This document shows positions 12,576 through 21,683 of a DNA stretch of 64,000 bases, piece by piece. Origin of the DNA: an uncultured SAR86 cluster bacterium (GTDB lineage Bacteria; Pseudomonadota; Gammaproteobacteria; Magnimaribacterales; D2472); contig CACKPV010000001.1 in the NCBI GenBank assembly GCA_902602185.1, positions 110,785 through 174,784 on the forward strand, read 5' to 3'. Both the position numbers and the translations under genes were made by a program. The number at the start of each line of letters is the position of its first letter. The first letter of the stretch is position 1. A model generated the notes under the pieces. That model saw only the letters and a program-made list of their open reading frames with translations. It was not told the origin of the DNA and did not search any database.

Positions 12576-13114
12576 TTCTTATCAAAAATTTCCTGAACCA
12601 TAGGGTCAAAATAATTCATCCATATATCTTGATTGACAATACCAACATAATGAAGCACTACCTCATTATTTACAATCAGAAAAGTTTCAGGAGCTCCAGA
12701 TACTCCCAAATCGAGAGCAAAGGTTCCATTAGGATCATGAATGGAAAACTCATAAGGATCTCCCTTTGCCAGCAACCAATTCTTAGCATCATCTCGATCA
12801 TCCTTATAGTTAAGTCCTATTAAATTTACTGCAGATTCTAACTCCATTAAAAAAGGATGTTCAATGGCACAGGAAATACACCAACTTGCCCAAACATTCA
12901 TCACCACAATGGTATCTTTTTCAAGCTCACTAAAAAATTGTGAAGTGACTGGAAAGTCTCTGTTTAAACTATCCAAATTAAATTCTGGAATTGCTGACCG
13001 AGTCCTGTCCAAATTAACAGGATCTCCTGCCTCTTTATCTAATAACAAGATAAACATGGAAAAAACTCCAATAAAAATTAGCAGAGCAAATGTTCTAATG
13101 GTCAGATTAAACAT
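12572..13114 (-). CDS. ccmG: Thioredoxin-like CcmG/DsbE
   Basis: 180 residues: one N-terminal membrane anchor, then a periplasmic thioredoxin fold with active site WASWCISC (Cys79, Cys82) and the cis-Pro loop GVSGAPETF. It passes reducing power for apocytochrome c haem ligation. The start overlaps the 3' end of ccmF by 8 bases and its stop overlaps ccmH by 4, so translation is coupled along the operon. Confidence 0.95.
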   Translation of the reverse strand: MFNLTIRTFALLIFIGVFSMFILLLDKEAGDPVNLDRTRSAIPEFNLDSLNRDFPVTSQFFSELEKDTIVVMNVWASWCISCAIEHPFLMELESAVNLIGLNYKDDRDDAKNWLLAKGDPYEFSIHDPNGTFALDLGVSGAPETFLIVNNEVVLHYVGIVNQDIWMNYFDPMVQEIFDKK

Positions 13115-14993
13115 ATTTTTTCTTTCTCATGGAAAGTAAGATCCCCAATGTCATTATCACGGCAGCAACCCATATCCAGCGGGTATAGTAATTTAGTTGA
13201 ACGTTTACAATCCAACCTCCTGATGTTTGTTGCTCACCAATTGTGATGTAGACATCATGCAATGGAAATATCTTAATTGCTGATTCTGTTGTTATTTCTC
13301 CTCTTGTGAAATATTTTCTCTTTTGAGGTTTGAGTAAAAACTTATTTTTATCATCCTCAAAAATAAAAGTTGCCTCTAGAACGTCATGATTTGATTTAGA
13401 AAGTTTAGATAAATTATCAAAAGTGAAATTATAGTCCGCAAAAATTGCTGAAGAACCTGTCTTCATACTAAATGTCTTTTCTGAACTCAATGCTGCGTTC
13501 AAAGAGATAGTCATAATCAACATGCCAAAACCAAAGTGCGCAATCATACTAGCCACATTTACTTTGGTTTGATCCAAATACGAAATAATTACTGATTGCA
13601 GATACTTGAAAAAAATTAGCAAGCTAAAAAATAATCCACCTAGAAACCACCATGCAAAAGTATCTGTTAAAAGGGCTATGATGACAGTGACAATAGAGCT
13701 GGCAATACTGGCAATCAAAGATCCTCTTAAAATTTCCTGCAAAGAATTTGGACGGCTCCACAAACTATCAGTTGAGAGGACCATTGTAGATGCAGCTACA
13801 AAAGCTAGGGGGGCAAAAAGTAAATTGTAATAAGGAGCACCTACACTGATTCTATCGTCAAAGAAAAATTCCATGAATAATGGATACAGTACTCCTAAAA
13901 AAATAATGAAAATTCCGGTTAAAAAAAGAACATTGTTTAGGGAGATAAAATACTCTTTGGACAAAACTTTAATAGATTGTTGTGAAAATAAATTAGGTAA
14001 AAATCTTAAGTAATAAAATAATGGTATTGAGACAATCACACTTGAAATTAATAATAAATATAAGCCCCTTGTTGGGTCATTGGCAAAAGAGTGAACACTG
14101 TCAATAATTCCAGAGCGCACTATAAATGCTCCAAATAAGCTTAATGCAAAAACTAATAATGAAAGAAAGATTGTCCATGCTTTAATTGATTTTGATTGAT
14201 TAGACACAAACAACATATGGACTAAAGCTGTTGCCGCGAGCCATGGCATTAAGGCCACATTCTCCACTGGGTCCCAAAACCAATATCCTCCCCATCCCAA
14301 TTCATAATATGCCCACCAACTTCCAAGAGTGATTCCAAGAGTTAGAAATGCCCAAGCAATAAGTGAAAAGTTTTTAATTCTAGCTACAGGATACTCTGTG
14401 AAATCCTGCTTTATTAAGTAGGCAGAATTGAAAGCAAAGGCAATAATAAAACCAACATAGCCCAGATAAAGCATGGGAGGATGAATAGCTAATGCAGGGT
14501 CTTGTAAAACAGGATTTATGTCATTTCCTTCAAATGGAGATATTGGTAATAACCTCTCAAACGGGCTCGAAACAAGTAGTAAAAAAGCTAAAAATAAAAA
14601 TAGAATTAGACTAATAATTCCAAGCGTCTCAACATATAAATCTTCTTTTGAGTTATAAAATAACCAAAAAATAATTCCCCATAGTCCTAAAAAAACGATC
14701 CATAAAAATAGAGAGCCCTCATGAGCACTCCAAATGGAAGAAACTTTATAAAAGCCTGGTAAATTTGTATTGGAATGTGAGGCAATATACCTCATAGAAA
14801 AATCGTCTGTTAAAGCAAGGTAAACAAACAAAGAAAATGAAAGAAATAATGATAGTACTGCTACAAAAAATATATTAGGAACAAATCGTTGCAACGAGGA
14901 AGAGCTCGAATACATAGGGATCGATAATAAAAAAACAGCAAGAAATATGAGTCCAGAAAGAAAACTCAAAAAATGTGAAATTTCTCCAATCAT
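13107..14993 (-). CDS. ccmF: Cytochrome c haem lyase CcmF
   Basis: A 628-residue multi-pass inner-membrane protein that, with CcmH and CcmI, transfers haem from CcmE to apocytochrome c. The tryptophan-rich WWD segment is visible as YELGWGGYWFWDPVENVALM, and conserved periplasmic pieces such as DPALAIHPPMLYLGYVGF precede it. Length and topology (about 15 hydrophobic segments) fit the family. ATGA overlap with ccmE. Confidence 0.96.
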   Translation of the reverse strand: MIGEISHFLSFLSGLIFLAVFLLSIPMYSSSSSLQRFVPNIFFVAVLSLFLSFSLFVYLALTDDFSMRYIASHSNTNLPGFYKVSSIWSAHEGSLFLWIVFLGLWGIIFWLFYNSKEDLYVETLGIISLILFLFLAFLLLVSSPFERLLPISPFEGNDINPVLQDPALAIHPPMLYLGYVGFIIAFAFNSAYLIKQDFTEYPVARIKNFSLIAWAFLTLGITLGSWWAYYELGWGGYWFWDPVENVALMPWLAATALVHMLFVSNQSKSIKAWTIFLSLLVFALSLFGAFIVRSGIIDSVHSFANDPTRGLYLLLISSVIVSIPLFYYLRFLPNLFSQQSIKVLSKEYFISLNNVLFLTGIFIIFLGVLYPLFMEFFFDDRISVGAPYYNLLFAPLAFVAASTMVLSTDSLWSRPNSLQEILRGSLIASIASSIVTVIIALLTDTFAWWFLGGLFFSLLIFFKYLQSVIISYLDQTKVNVASMIAHFGFGMLIMTISLNAALSSEKTFSMKTGSSAIFADYNFTFDNLSKLSKSNHDVLEATFIFEDDKNKFLLKPQKRKYFTRGEITTESAIKIFPLHDVYITIGEQQTSGGWIVNVQLNYYTRWIWVAAVIMTLGILLSMRKKKYV

Positions 14994-15409
14994 GATGAAT
15001 CCAAGTCTAGGTTTGGTGGCATATAATTTTCATCATGTTTTGCAAAAACTTCCTCAGCATAAAACACTTCATTATGCATTTTTCCGAGGACCACAATTCC
15101 CTTGCCCTCCTTAAATAAGTCAGGAAGGAGTCCTTCATAACTAACTAAGATAGTCTCTTTAAAATCAGTAATCTCAAAAGAAATTATTGAACCAGTAATT
15201 GAAAATGAGTTTTCCTTGACCATGCCTCCTAATTTTACTCGTCTACTTGATGAAATATTCTTAGACTCATCGTTCATTAACATTTCTGACGGTGTGAAGA
15301 AATAGTCTAAATTTGAATTAAGTGCATATAAGATTGTACCAACACCTAGAGCAGAGACTAAAACAATGCTCAAAGCTCTAATTAACCTTTTCTTTCTATG
15401 CTCTTTCAT
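14990..15409 (-). CDS. ccmE: Haem chaperone CcmE
   Basis: 139 residues. A basic N-terminus is followed by one membrane anchor (about 10-30) and an OB-fold periplasmic domain. The C-terminal FAKHDENYMPP holds the covalently haem-binding His (His125 here). It carries haem from CcmABCD to CcmF. The start overlaps the ccmD stop by one base (TAATG). Confidence 0.96.
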   Translation of the reverse strand: MKEHRKKRLIRALSIVLVSALGVGTILYALNSNLDYFFTPSEMLMNDESKNISSSRRVKLGGMVKENSFSITGSIISFEITDFKETILVSYEGLLPDLFKEGKGIVVLGKMHNEVFYAEEVFAKHDENYMPPNLDLDSS

Positions 15410-15588
15410 TAATTATCTTTAATCTGAGAAAAAGTTTTTATTTCTTTCACCAGTCTATTTATTCTGAGAGCAAAATTTAAAATCAGTAATAATAAAGTTG
15501 TAAAAAGTACAATGACCACTATCCATACATAGATGCCATGACCTCCCATAAAAAAAATTTCATTTATGGATTCAAAGTAAAACTTCAT
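15409..15588 (-). CDS. ccmD: Haem exporter subunit CcmD
   Basis: 59 residues from the ATG at 15588, chosen because it overlaps the ccmC stop as ATGA; an in-frame start at 15603 would add five residues. A single membrane segment (about residues 18-38) follows GGHGIYVW, and a charged cytoplasmic tail follows it. CcmD stabilises the CcmABC-CcmE complex. The identification rests on size, the GGHG..VW pattern and its position between ccmC and ccmE. Confidence 0.9.
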   Translation of the reverse strand: MKFYFESINEIFFMGGHGIYVWIVVIVLFTTLLLLILNFALRINRLVKEIKTFSQIKDN

Positions 15589-16313
15589 AGTGACTTCACC
15601 CAAGATTTTGATTGCTCTCTTAAAAGAATTTCATAACGAGATGACAAAATGACAATCCCCATAATTAAACCAAAGAAAGAGAAAATTGATAGAAACAGAG
15701 GGGCTAACATTAACGGATCAATAGAGGGAGCATCAGTAAGTGTTATTGATGCTGATTGATGGAGTGTTGACCACCAATCAACCGACTTTTTTATAATTGG
15801 AATGTTTATGACTCCTGCCAAGACTATTATTGCAAAAAAACGGTCAGCTTTTTCATAATTATTAAATGACGAGTGAAGTGAAATTAATCCCAGATACATT
15901 ATAAGTAAAATCAATGTCGATGTTATTCTTGCATCCCATTGCCACCATGTTCCCCATGTTGGAATTCCCCATATAGATCCAGAAAAAAGAGCAAAGAAAG
16001 TGACAGCTGCACCTATGGGGGCTATTGATTTAGCAACATAAATTGATAATTTCAATCTCCACACTAAAAAAATAACAGAGCAAAATGCCATGATTAAAAA
16101 TAATATTTGTGATACGAAAGATGCTGGAACATGCATAAAAATAATTCTATACGAATTTCCTTGAATATAATCTTCTGGAGTGAAAAGCAACCCCCATGCC
16201 AATGCAAAAACATAAAGCAATACAAAAATAAGCAAGAAAGGATTTTGAATCTTAGTAGCAATCCTAAAATAAGACTTCGGAGATGCAAATTGATGAAAAA
16301 ATTTTTTTAACAC
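15585..16313 (-). CDS. ccmC: Haem-handling membrane protein CcmC
   Basis: 242 residues with six membrane segments. The periplasmic WWD motif reads TWGTWWQWDARITSTLI, flanked by conserved histidines (MHVPAS and LHSSF) that bind haem. CcmC loads haem onto CcmE. It lies 25 bases after ccmB, the widest gap inside the ccm block. Confidence 0.96.
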   Translation of the reverse strand: MLKKFFHQFASPKSYFRIATKIQNPFLLIFVLLYVFALAWGLLFTPEDYIQGNSYRIIFMHVPASFVSQILFLIMAFCSVIFLVWRLKLSIYVAKSIAPIGAAVTFFALFSGSIWGIPTWGTWWQWDARITSTLILLIMYLGLISLHSSFNNYEKADRFFAIIVLAGVINIPIIKKSVDWWSTLHQSASITLTDAPSIDPLMLAPLFLSIFSFFGLIMGIVILSSRYEILLREQSKSWVKSL

Positions 16314-16338
16314 TAAATTTATATAAGGTTTTTTAATC

Positions 16339-16989
16339 TCATTCCAAATGAATTTTTAAAATATATGAGATTACAAAAGGCATTAAAGGACCGCTTATAA
16401 GAGAGCATCCCAACAATAATAGAAGAAAGTTTGAGTAGTCTAATCCTAACAATGCAGCAGAAAGCATTTTTCCTAAAATAATTAGGACTGGAAATAATAA
16501 TGGGGTGATTATCAGCAAACCTAACAATGATCCTCGCTTTAAACTAACAGCATTCCCAAAAAAACAAAAATTAATAAAAATAAAATTGCTCAAAAGAAAT
16601 GATAAAAGAGAAACTAAATTTAAATTTGTCATAGCAACAGCTGACTGAAGAAATAACCATGACATACAACTAAGTGGTATACCTATTAAGAGAAAAGAAG
16701 AGGTGACTTTTGCAGAAACATAATCACTAAAATTATAGGATTTAAGAAGGTGCTGCTCCATAGAGCCATCGTCAAAATCTTCAAGAAAGACCTTCTCAGT
16801 TGATAACATTATTACAAGTAAAGATATGATCCATAAGAAGGAGAAAGTAGTTTGATGGGAAAATTTAGTGTCTATGTCTTGGGTAAGAGGAAAGGCAACC
16901 AAAATAAGAACAAAAACTGATAAGGGTCCTAACCAGGAGCGAAGTTGTCTTACCATTTTGAACAATTCTTTAAAAAAAAGTCTAATCAT
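16339..16989 (-). CDS. ccmB: Haem exporter permease CcmB
   Basis: 216 residues from the ATG at 16989, which overlaps the end of ccmA by 8 bases; a start at 17025 would place 12 extra residues inside ccmA. Six membrane segments, and STEKVFLEDFDDGSMEQHLL is the typical CcmB cytoplasmic loop. It is the membrane part of the CcmAB ABC module that drives release of holo-CcmE. Confidence 0.93.
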   Translation of the reverse strand: MIRLFFKELFKMVRQLRSWLGPLSVFVLILVAFPLTQDIDTKFSHQTTFSFLWIISLLVIMLSTEKVFLEDFDDGSMEQHLLKSYNFSDYVSAKVTSSFLLIGIPLSCMSWLFLQSAVAMTNLNLVSLLSFLLSNFIFINFCFFGNAVSLKRGSLLGLLIITPLLFPVLIILGKMLSAALLGLDYSNFLLLLLGCSLISGPLMPFVISYILKIHLE

Positions 16990-17554
16990 CCAAACATATC
17001 TCCGAATATGGTAAATCAATATCAATATGTGAAGTAATGACTGCAGATTTTCCAGTTTTGATATGATTGAATAAAAATTTTTCTAAAAGTTTTTTTGAAT
17101 CATCATCAAGTCCAACAAAAGGCTCATCTAGCAATATTAATCGTGCTTTTGAAAGGATGACTCTTGCTAATGCTAGTTTTTTTTGTTGTCCATACGATAG
17201 ATTTCCAACCGTCTCAGACATGAGATCTAGGAGAGATAAATCATTTAAGACTTTTAGATTTTTATCATTTAATTTCAAATCCATTAGATATAGATTATCT
17301 TTCACGGACAAATAGGTTTTAAGTCCATTTTTATGACCCAAAAATTCAAATTCTTTTTCTCCGAAACTAAATTCTTTTTCAATAAAACCTTTTTTAGGAG
17401 GAGTTATCCCAAGCATGATTTTCAGTAAAGTAGTTTTCCCAGAACCATTAGATCCAGAAATACGAATCAACTCCCCCTCTGAAATTGCAAAAGAAAGATT
17501 ATGAAATAATTTTTTGTTATTTACAGAAAATGAAAGGTTGTTTACTTTTATCAT
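16982..17554 (-). CDS. ccmA: ABC ATPase CcmA
   Basis: 190 residues with Walker A GSNGSGKTTLLK, signature LSYGQQKKLALAR and Walker B LILLDEPFVGLD. It powers the CcmB permease and the release of CcmE from CcmCD. Slightly shorter than the usual 200-210 residues. It starts 2 bases after the glycosyltransferase-like gene, so the ccm operon is transcribed together with metY. Confidence 0.95.
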   Translation of the reverse strand: MIKVNNLSFSVNNKKLFHNLSFAISEGELIRISGSNGSGKTTLLKIMLGITPPKKGFIEKEFSFGEKEFEFLGHKNGLKTYLSVKDNLYLMDLKLNDKNLKVLNDLSLLDLMSETVGNLSYGQQKKLALARVILSKARLILLDEPFVGLDDDSKKLLEKFLFNHIKTGKSAVITSHIDIDLPYSEICLDD

Positions 17555-17556
17555 TC

Positions 17557-18069
17557 TTAGGTTATTTTTACATCCTTTGATCTAATTATAAGAGCAGGTA
17601 AAGTTTTTTGGGGATCAATACGAGAGTAAAGTCTTTTTGCTATTTCCTCAAAAGGCATCAAGTTTATTGCTCCGATACCACCTAAAGAAAAATATAAATC
17701 TTTAGAAAAAAAGATTCCTTGCTCGAGACTTGGTATATGCCTCAAAAAGGTATTTGCTTTCTTTAAGTGTTGTAAAAAATTTTTTCTTCTGCTGTTGAAT
17801 GCAAACCAACCCCAAGATGGTTGATTAATAAGTGCCATTTTTTTGAGAATCTTTCTTGCACTTTGAGTTGGTTGGCAACCAGGAGGAAGCAGAATAATAA
17901 TATTTCCATCCGCATTGGCAATTAAGATATCGAGCATAGTCACTATTTCTTCTTTATGATTGAAATTAAGAGGAAGGACAGATTCATGAGTGTCAGTCTT
18001 AAAAAAACTAAGTTTTTGGAGTCTTTGTTCGGAGCCCAAAATAATAAAATTTAGCAAAATCTTATTCAA
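17557..18069 (-). CDS. Small glycosyltransferase-like protein (TIGR04283-like)
   Basis: 170 residues starting at a TTG that overlaps the metY stop (TTGA). The middle and end recall TIGR04283-type family 2 glycosyltransferases: a short hydrophobic strand followed by PPGCQPTQSARKILKKM, then WGWFAFNSRR, then IPSLEQGIFFSKDLYFSLGGI and MPFEEIAKRLY. The N-terminal nucleotide-binding part is very reduced and no clear DxD is seen, so activity is doubtful. Position between metY and ccmA gives no clear job. The family call is a pattern match only. Confidence 0.5.
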   Translation of the reverse strand: MNKILLNFIILGSEQRLQKLSFFKTDTHESVLPLNFNHKEEIVTMLDILIANADGNIIILLPPGCQPTQSARKILKKMALINQPSWGWFAFNSRRKNFLQHLKKANTFLRHIPSLEQGIFFSKDLYFSLGGIGAINLMPFEEIAKRLYSRIDPQKTLPALIIRSKDVKIT

Positions 18070-19364
18070 GCATCTACTTTATCTAATGCATTTGAGAGAT
18101 CTTCAAGGATATCATCTATGTGTTCAATTCCAATTGATAATCTAACATAACCCGGTGTAACACCTGCATTCAAAAGCTCATCTTCATTTAACTGACTATG
18201 AGTTGTGCTTGCTGGATGAATTGCTAAGCTTCGTGAATCTCCTATGTTTGCAACGTGATAAAACATTTCAAGGGAGTTAATAAATTGTTTTCCTGCTTCA
18301 ATACCACCTTTTAACTCAAATCCCATCAGTCCCCCGTTACCTTTGGTGAGGTATTTTCTAGCTCTTTCTTGATAAATACCATCAGCAATTGATGGATGAC
18401 TCACTCTTTCGACCTTGGGGTGCTTTGAGAGAAAATCTGCAACTTGATCAGCATTAATAGAATGCTCTCTCATTCTCAAAGCAAGAGTTTCCAAGCCTTG
18501 AATGAACATAAATGCATTGAAAGGACTCATTGCTGCACCCATATCTCTCAACATAGTTGTTCTTAATTTTAAGATATAAGCAATGGGCCCAAGTGGTTTT
18601 ACTGCCTCAGACCATACTGCTCCAGAATATGACGGATCGGGTTCATTCAATGCTGGTTGCCTCTCTTTAAAATCTTCCCAATCAAAAAGCCCACTATCTA
18701 CAATTATTCCCCCAATTGATGTGCCGTGTCCACCAATGTATTTGGTAGTAGAATGAATGATGATAGTTGCTCCATAGTCAAATGGACGACAAATAACTGG
18801 AGCAGCAGTGTTATCGACAATTAGTGGAATGCCAAGTGGTTTTCCAATTGCTGCGACTTCACCAATAGGGAAGACCTCAAAACTTGGATTAGGTAAAACT
18901 TCACCATAAAAAGCTCTTGTTTTTTCGTCCACAGCTTTTTGAAAATTCTCAGGATCTTTTGGGTCAACAAATCTAGCTTCGATTCCCATATCAGCCATAA
19001 CATTTTTAAATTGATTATAAGTACCCCCATAAAGATGAGATGAAGTTACAAAATTATCTCCTTTCTTACATAAATTTTGAATAGCATATGCTGCTGCTGC
19101 CTGCCCAGAAGCAACAGCTACTGCTCCTACTCCACCTTCAATAGCAGAAACTCTGTCTTCTAAGACAGCGCAAGTAGGATTCATTATTCTGGAATAAATG
19201 TTTCCTAATTCTGAGAGACCAAAAAGATTTGCAGCATGATCACAATCATCGAATTGAAAGCTTGTTGTTTGATGAATAGGAACAGCGACAGAGTTTGTAT
19301 TTTCATCTTTGCGCCAACCAGCATGAAGACCGATAGTTTCTGGATTAGTGTAGTTTTTTGTCAT
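18066..19364 (-). CDS. metY: O-acetylhomoserine sulfhydrylase MetY
   Basis: 432 residues, a PLP enzyme of the Cys/Met metabolism family that makes homocysteine from O-acetylhomoserine and sulfide. The N-terminal ETIGLHAGW and PIHQTTSF, the PLP loop SGQAAAAYAI and the PLP-binding Lys in STTKYIGGHGTSIGG are all visible, and the C-terminal RLSIGIEHIDDILEDL is typical. The length matches MetY (about 430) rather than MetB/MetC (about 390). It is the first gene of the long minus-strand run. The 139-base divergent upstream region holds two short palindromes. Confidence 0.94.
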   Translation of the reverse strand: MTKNYTNPETIGLHAGWRKDENTNSVAVPIHQTTSFQFDDCDHAANLFGLSELGNIYSRIMNPTCAVLEDRVSAIEGGVGAVAVASGQAAAAYAIQNLCKKGDNFVTSSHLYGGTYNQFKNVMADMGIEARFVDPKDPENFQKAVDEKTRAFYGEVLPNPSFEVFPIGEVAAIGKPLGIPLIVDNTAAPVICRPFDYGATIIIHSTTKYIGGHGTSIGGIIVDSGLFDWEDFKERQPALNEPDPSYSGAVWSEAVKPLGPIAYILKLRTTMLRDMGAAMSPFNAFMFIQGLETLALRMREHSINADQVADFLSKHPKVERVSHPSIADGIYQERARKYLTKGNGGLMGFELKGGIEAGKQFINSLEMFYHVANIGDSRSLAIHPASTTHSQLNEDELLNAGVTPGYVRLSIGIEHIDDILEDLSNALDKVDA

Positions 19365-19387
19365 AGTTTTTCTCTAAAAGTAAAAAA

Positions 19388-19431
19388 AAGATATCTTAAG
19401 AAATTGTTAACTTGATTGTAGATTATAATCT
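19388..19431. promoter_or_regulatory. Two short palindromes in the metY/cupin divergent region
   Basis: AAGATATCTT (19388-19397) and AGATTATAATCT (19420-19431) are perfect palindromes between the divergent metY and cupin genes. The second contains TATAAT on both strands, so it could serve as a -10 element in either direction, although no good -35 is seen at the right distance. The core AGATATCT differs from the E. coli MetJ box at two positions; a single copy is not enough to claim MetJ control. Confidence 0.25.
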
Positions 19432-19503
19432 TTATAGTGAAAATAATAAAAAAATTGATGATATTTTATAAACTTTAAGTATCATAGTGTTTTAAATTTA
19501 ATT

Positions 19504-19908
19504 ATGGCAAGAAAATACGTAAACTTTAGAGTCGGTGGTTCACCTTATAAGGATACAGATGCCTATACGGTTTGGACTAATGACCTACTTCAAAAGGTTA
19601 TTGCCTCAAAAACTATAATCCAACCGGGGCAAAGTACAGATGGACACAAATTAATTGATTCCGATGTTGTATATGTAATAGTCAATGGAAGAGGCACAAT
19701 GGAAGTTATTGAGTACATGAATACCGAAGAAGGGCATGGTGGAGATCCATCTTATGGAGTTGAGCATCAAGATTCATATGATCTTGCAGCTGGTGATGTA
19801 ATTTTGGTGCAATCAGGAGATTTCGTAAAAGTTATAAATAAGTCAGATCATGATCAACTTGCTTATTTAAGAATCTTTGACCGTGAAGGTTGGCGTGATA
19901 AGAAATAA
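19504..19908 (+). CDS. Cupin-like small protein
   Basis: 134 residues with a single-domain cupin pattern: KTIIQPGQSTDGHKLIDSDVVYVIVNGRGTMEV followed by DLAAGDVILVQSGDFVKVINKS and a last strand DQLAYLRIF. Only one of the usual cupin histidines is obvious, so metal binding is uncertain. Function not recognised. It overlaps the start of the acid phosphatase gene, so the two are probably one transcript. Confidence 0.65.
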   Translation: MARKYVNFRVGGSPYKDTDAYTVWTNDLLQKVIASKTIIQPGQSTDGHKLIDSDVVYVIVNGRGTMEVIEYMNTEEGHGGDPSYGVEHQDSYDLAAGDVILVQSGDFVKVINKSDHDQLAYLRIFDREGWRDKK

Positions 19909-20710
19909 ATTTCTTTTTATCTACATAATTTCATTTACTTTTCTACTCTCAAATACTGCTTTTGCCGATAAAAATTTAGAATCTCTGCTTGCTGTTCTAT
20001 TCACTCAAACTTCTGCGGAAATGAAAGCAACTCAGTTACAAACTTTCCAAACTGCAACAAACCTTCTTGATGATGCCTTAAAAGATTCCTCATGGACTGC
20101 TATACCAAATAGTTTTCCAAAAGATAAGCCACCAGCTATTATTTTAGATGTTGATGAAACTGTTCTTGATAATAGTTTTTATAATGCAAGAAATATTATT
20201 GACGAAACAAATTATCCTGAAAATTGGTCAGATTGGGTATTTGAAGAGAATGCAAAAAAAATTCCTGGATCACTCGAATTCCTTAAGATTGCTCAATCAT
20301 ATGGGATAAAAATCTTCTATGTTACAAATAGAGCTGCTGAGTATGAAACTGCTACTAGAAACAATTTAAAAAAACTTAATTACCCATTTGATGATGATGA
20401 AGATGTTTTACTAATGAAAGGTGAAAAAGGTTGGGAATCCAGTAAAGAAAGTAGACGTAATCTGATTGCTAGAAATTATCGAGTTTTGATGATATTTGGT
20501 GATAATTTTATCGATTTTGTTGAGGTTTCAGCTACATCTGCCAAACAACGAAAAAATCGTGTCGAGGAATATTCTGATTATTGGGGAGAAAAGTGGTTTA
20601 TGTTACCGAATCCAGTATATGGCTATTGGGAAAGATCTCTTTATGAATTTCAAAATATTTCCGAAGAACAGAGAACAAAAAAACGTTTAGAATTACTTGA
20701 AATTAATTGA
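19892..20710 (+). CDS. Secreted class B-like acid phosphatase (HAD, e(P4) type)
   Basis: 272 residues from a GTG at 19892, preceded by GAAGG and followed at once by a signal peptide ending AFA. Starts further upstream would bury the signal. The HAD motif ILDVDETVLDN supplies the nucleophile Asp, FYVTNR is motif II, and the C-terminal FGDNFIDF the last acidic motif. This is the pattern of the secreted acid phosphatase/5'-nucleotidase lipoprotein e(P4) family, but no lipobox is present, so it is probably periplasmic and soluble. It overlaps the cupin gene by 17 bases and the convergent nuclease gene by 8. Confidence 0.88.
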   Translation, partial: GVIRNKFLFIYIISFTFLLSNTAFADKNLESLLAVLFTQTSAEMKATQLQTFQTATNLLDDALKDSSWTAIPNSFPKDKPPAIILDVDETVLDNSFYNARNIIDETNYPENWSDWVFEENAKKIPGSLEFLKIAQSYGIKIFYVTNRAAEYETATRNNLKKLNYPFDDDEDVLLMKGEKGWESSKESRRNLIARNYRVLMIFGDNFIDFVEVSATSAKQRKNRVEEYSDYWGEKWFMLPNPVYGYWERSLYEFQNISEEQRTKKRLELLEIN

Positions 20711-21683
20711 TTTTAACTTCTGCAAATATTGGTAAATGATCAGATATGCCCTTTTGTGTAGCAAATCCATAGCCAATGGGCTTACCACTTTTGACATCAC
20801 TATTAATTTCATTTTGAATCAAGCGAATATTACTAAAAGATAGATTTCTTTTTTTAACTATCATTATTGCATCAAGAAAAGACCATGTATTGTCTCGAGA
20901 ATAAAAGTAAGTTCCACGACATCCTTTACAACCCTCTAAATGAGAAATTGACCAGTAAGAGGAAAGTTTTTCAAAAATCTTTTCATCTTTTTCTTCGTTA
21001 CTTGTGACATTAAAATCTCCCAAAGCAATTACAGGGTCATTGTGGGTTGATGCCAGTTTATTAAGGGTATTGAAAGCATCATATCTCATATCCACACTAA
21101 GTGATGGAGAAGGGAAATGCACCACATAAAAACGTATTATAGAATCACTTATAGCAAGTTTTACCTCAAGAATTGGGCGGGTGTCACGAGTTGATTTTGA
21201 AGTTTGAAAATCAATTTCAAAATTTTTAACTCCGTAAATTGGAAATTTACTAATGATTGCATTATCGATGCCTCGATAATCTTTGCCCTCCAAAAGAGCA
21301 TAGTTGTTGTATCCAAACTCCTCCAAAGATTCAAATAAAGATTTAAGAACTAACTCATTTTCAACTTCCTGCAAAGCTACAACATCAGGTGTTGATTCCA
21401 TTGCGGCAAAAAAATCTTTTATATTTTTAATTTTTCTTTGCTTGTGCTCTACAGACCAATTCATAAACAAACACTCATTTTTATATGTAGTACTTCTAAT
21501 TTTCATACAACTTTTTTGATGATCAATATTTGTTTTAAGAGATGCAGGAAGATAAGCCTTGTCATCTTTACCTACATCGTCCTGATTATCAAAAAGATTT
21601 TCAACATTGAATGTCATTACAGAGAAAGTTTGCGCTTCAAGCACTGAAGTAAAAATTAAAAGTAATAATAAAAAAAATTTCAT
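20703..21683 (-). CDS. Secreted endonuclease/exonuclease/phosphatase family protein
   Basis: 326 residues with a signal peptide (about 1-17). The EEP metal-dependent phosphodiesterase fold is clear: FSVMTFNVENLFD, VVALQEVENE with the catalytic Glu, VVHFPSPS, ALGDFNVTSNEE and the final SDHLPIFAEV. Members include extracellular nucleases and lipid phosphatases; the substrate cannot be read from sequence. The ATG follows the steroid-reductase-like gene with a one-base overlap. With the convergent secreted phosphatase it would suit scavenging of organic phosphate or nucleotides, which is inference. Confidence 0.85.
   Translation of the reverse strand: MKFFLLLLLIFTSVLEAQTFSVMTFNVENLFDNQDDVGKDDKAYLPASLKTNIDHQKSCMKIRSTTYKNECLFMNWSVEHKQRKIKNIKDFFAAMESTPDVVALQEVENELVLKSLFESLEEFGYNNYALLEGKDYRGIDNAIISKFPIYGVKNFEIDFQTSKSTRDTRPILEVKLAISDSIIRFYVVHFPSPSLSVDMRYDAFNTLNKLASTHNDPVIALGDFNVTSNEEKDEKIFEKLSSYWSISHLEGCKGCRGTYFYSRDNTWSFLDAIMIVKKRNLSFSNIRLIQNEINSDVKSGKPIGYGFATQKGISDHLPIFAEVKIN

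Noticed and set aside
19389-19396. MetJ operator upstream of metY
   Set aside because: A single AGATATCT differs from the box consensus at two positions and is not arranged in tandem 8-mers as MetJ requires.
19365-19503. SAM or cobalamin riboswitch ahead of metY
   Set aside because: The region is only 139 bases, very AT-rich, and no paired-stem pattern of a known riboswitch could be recognised.
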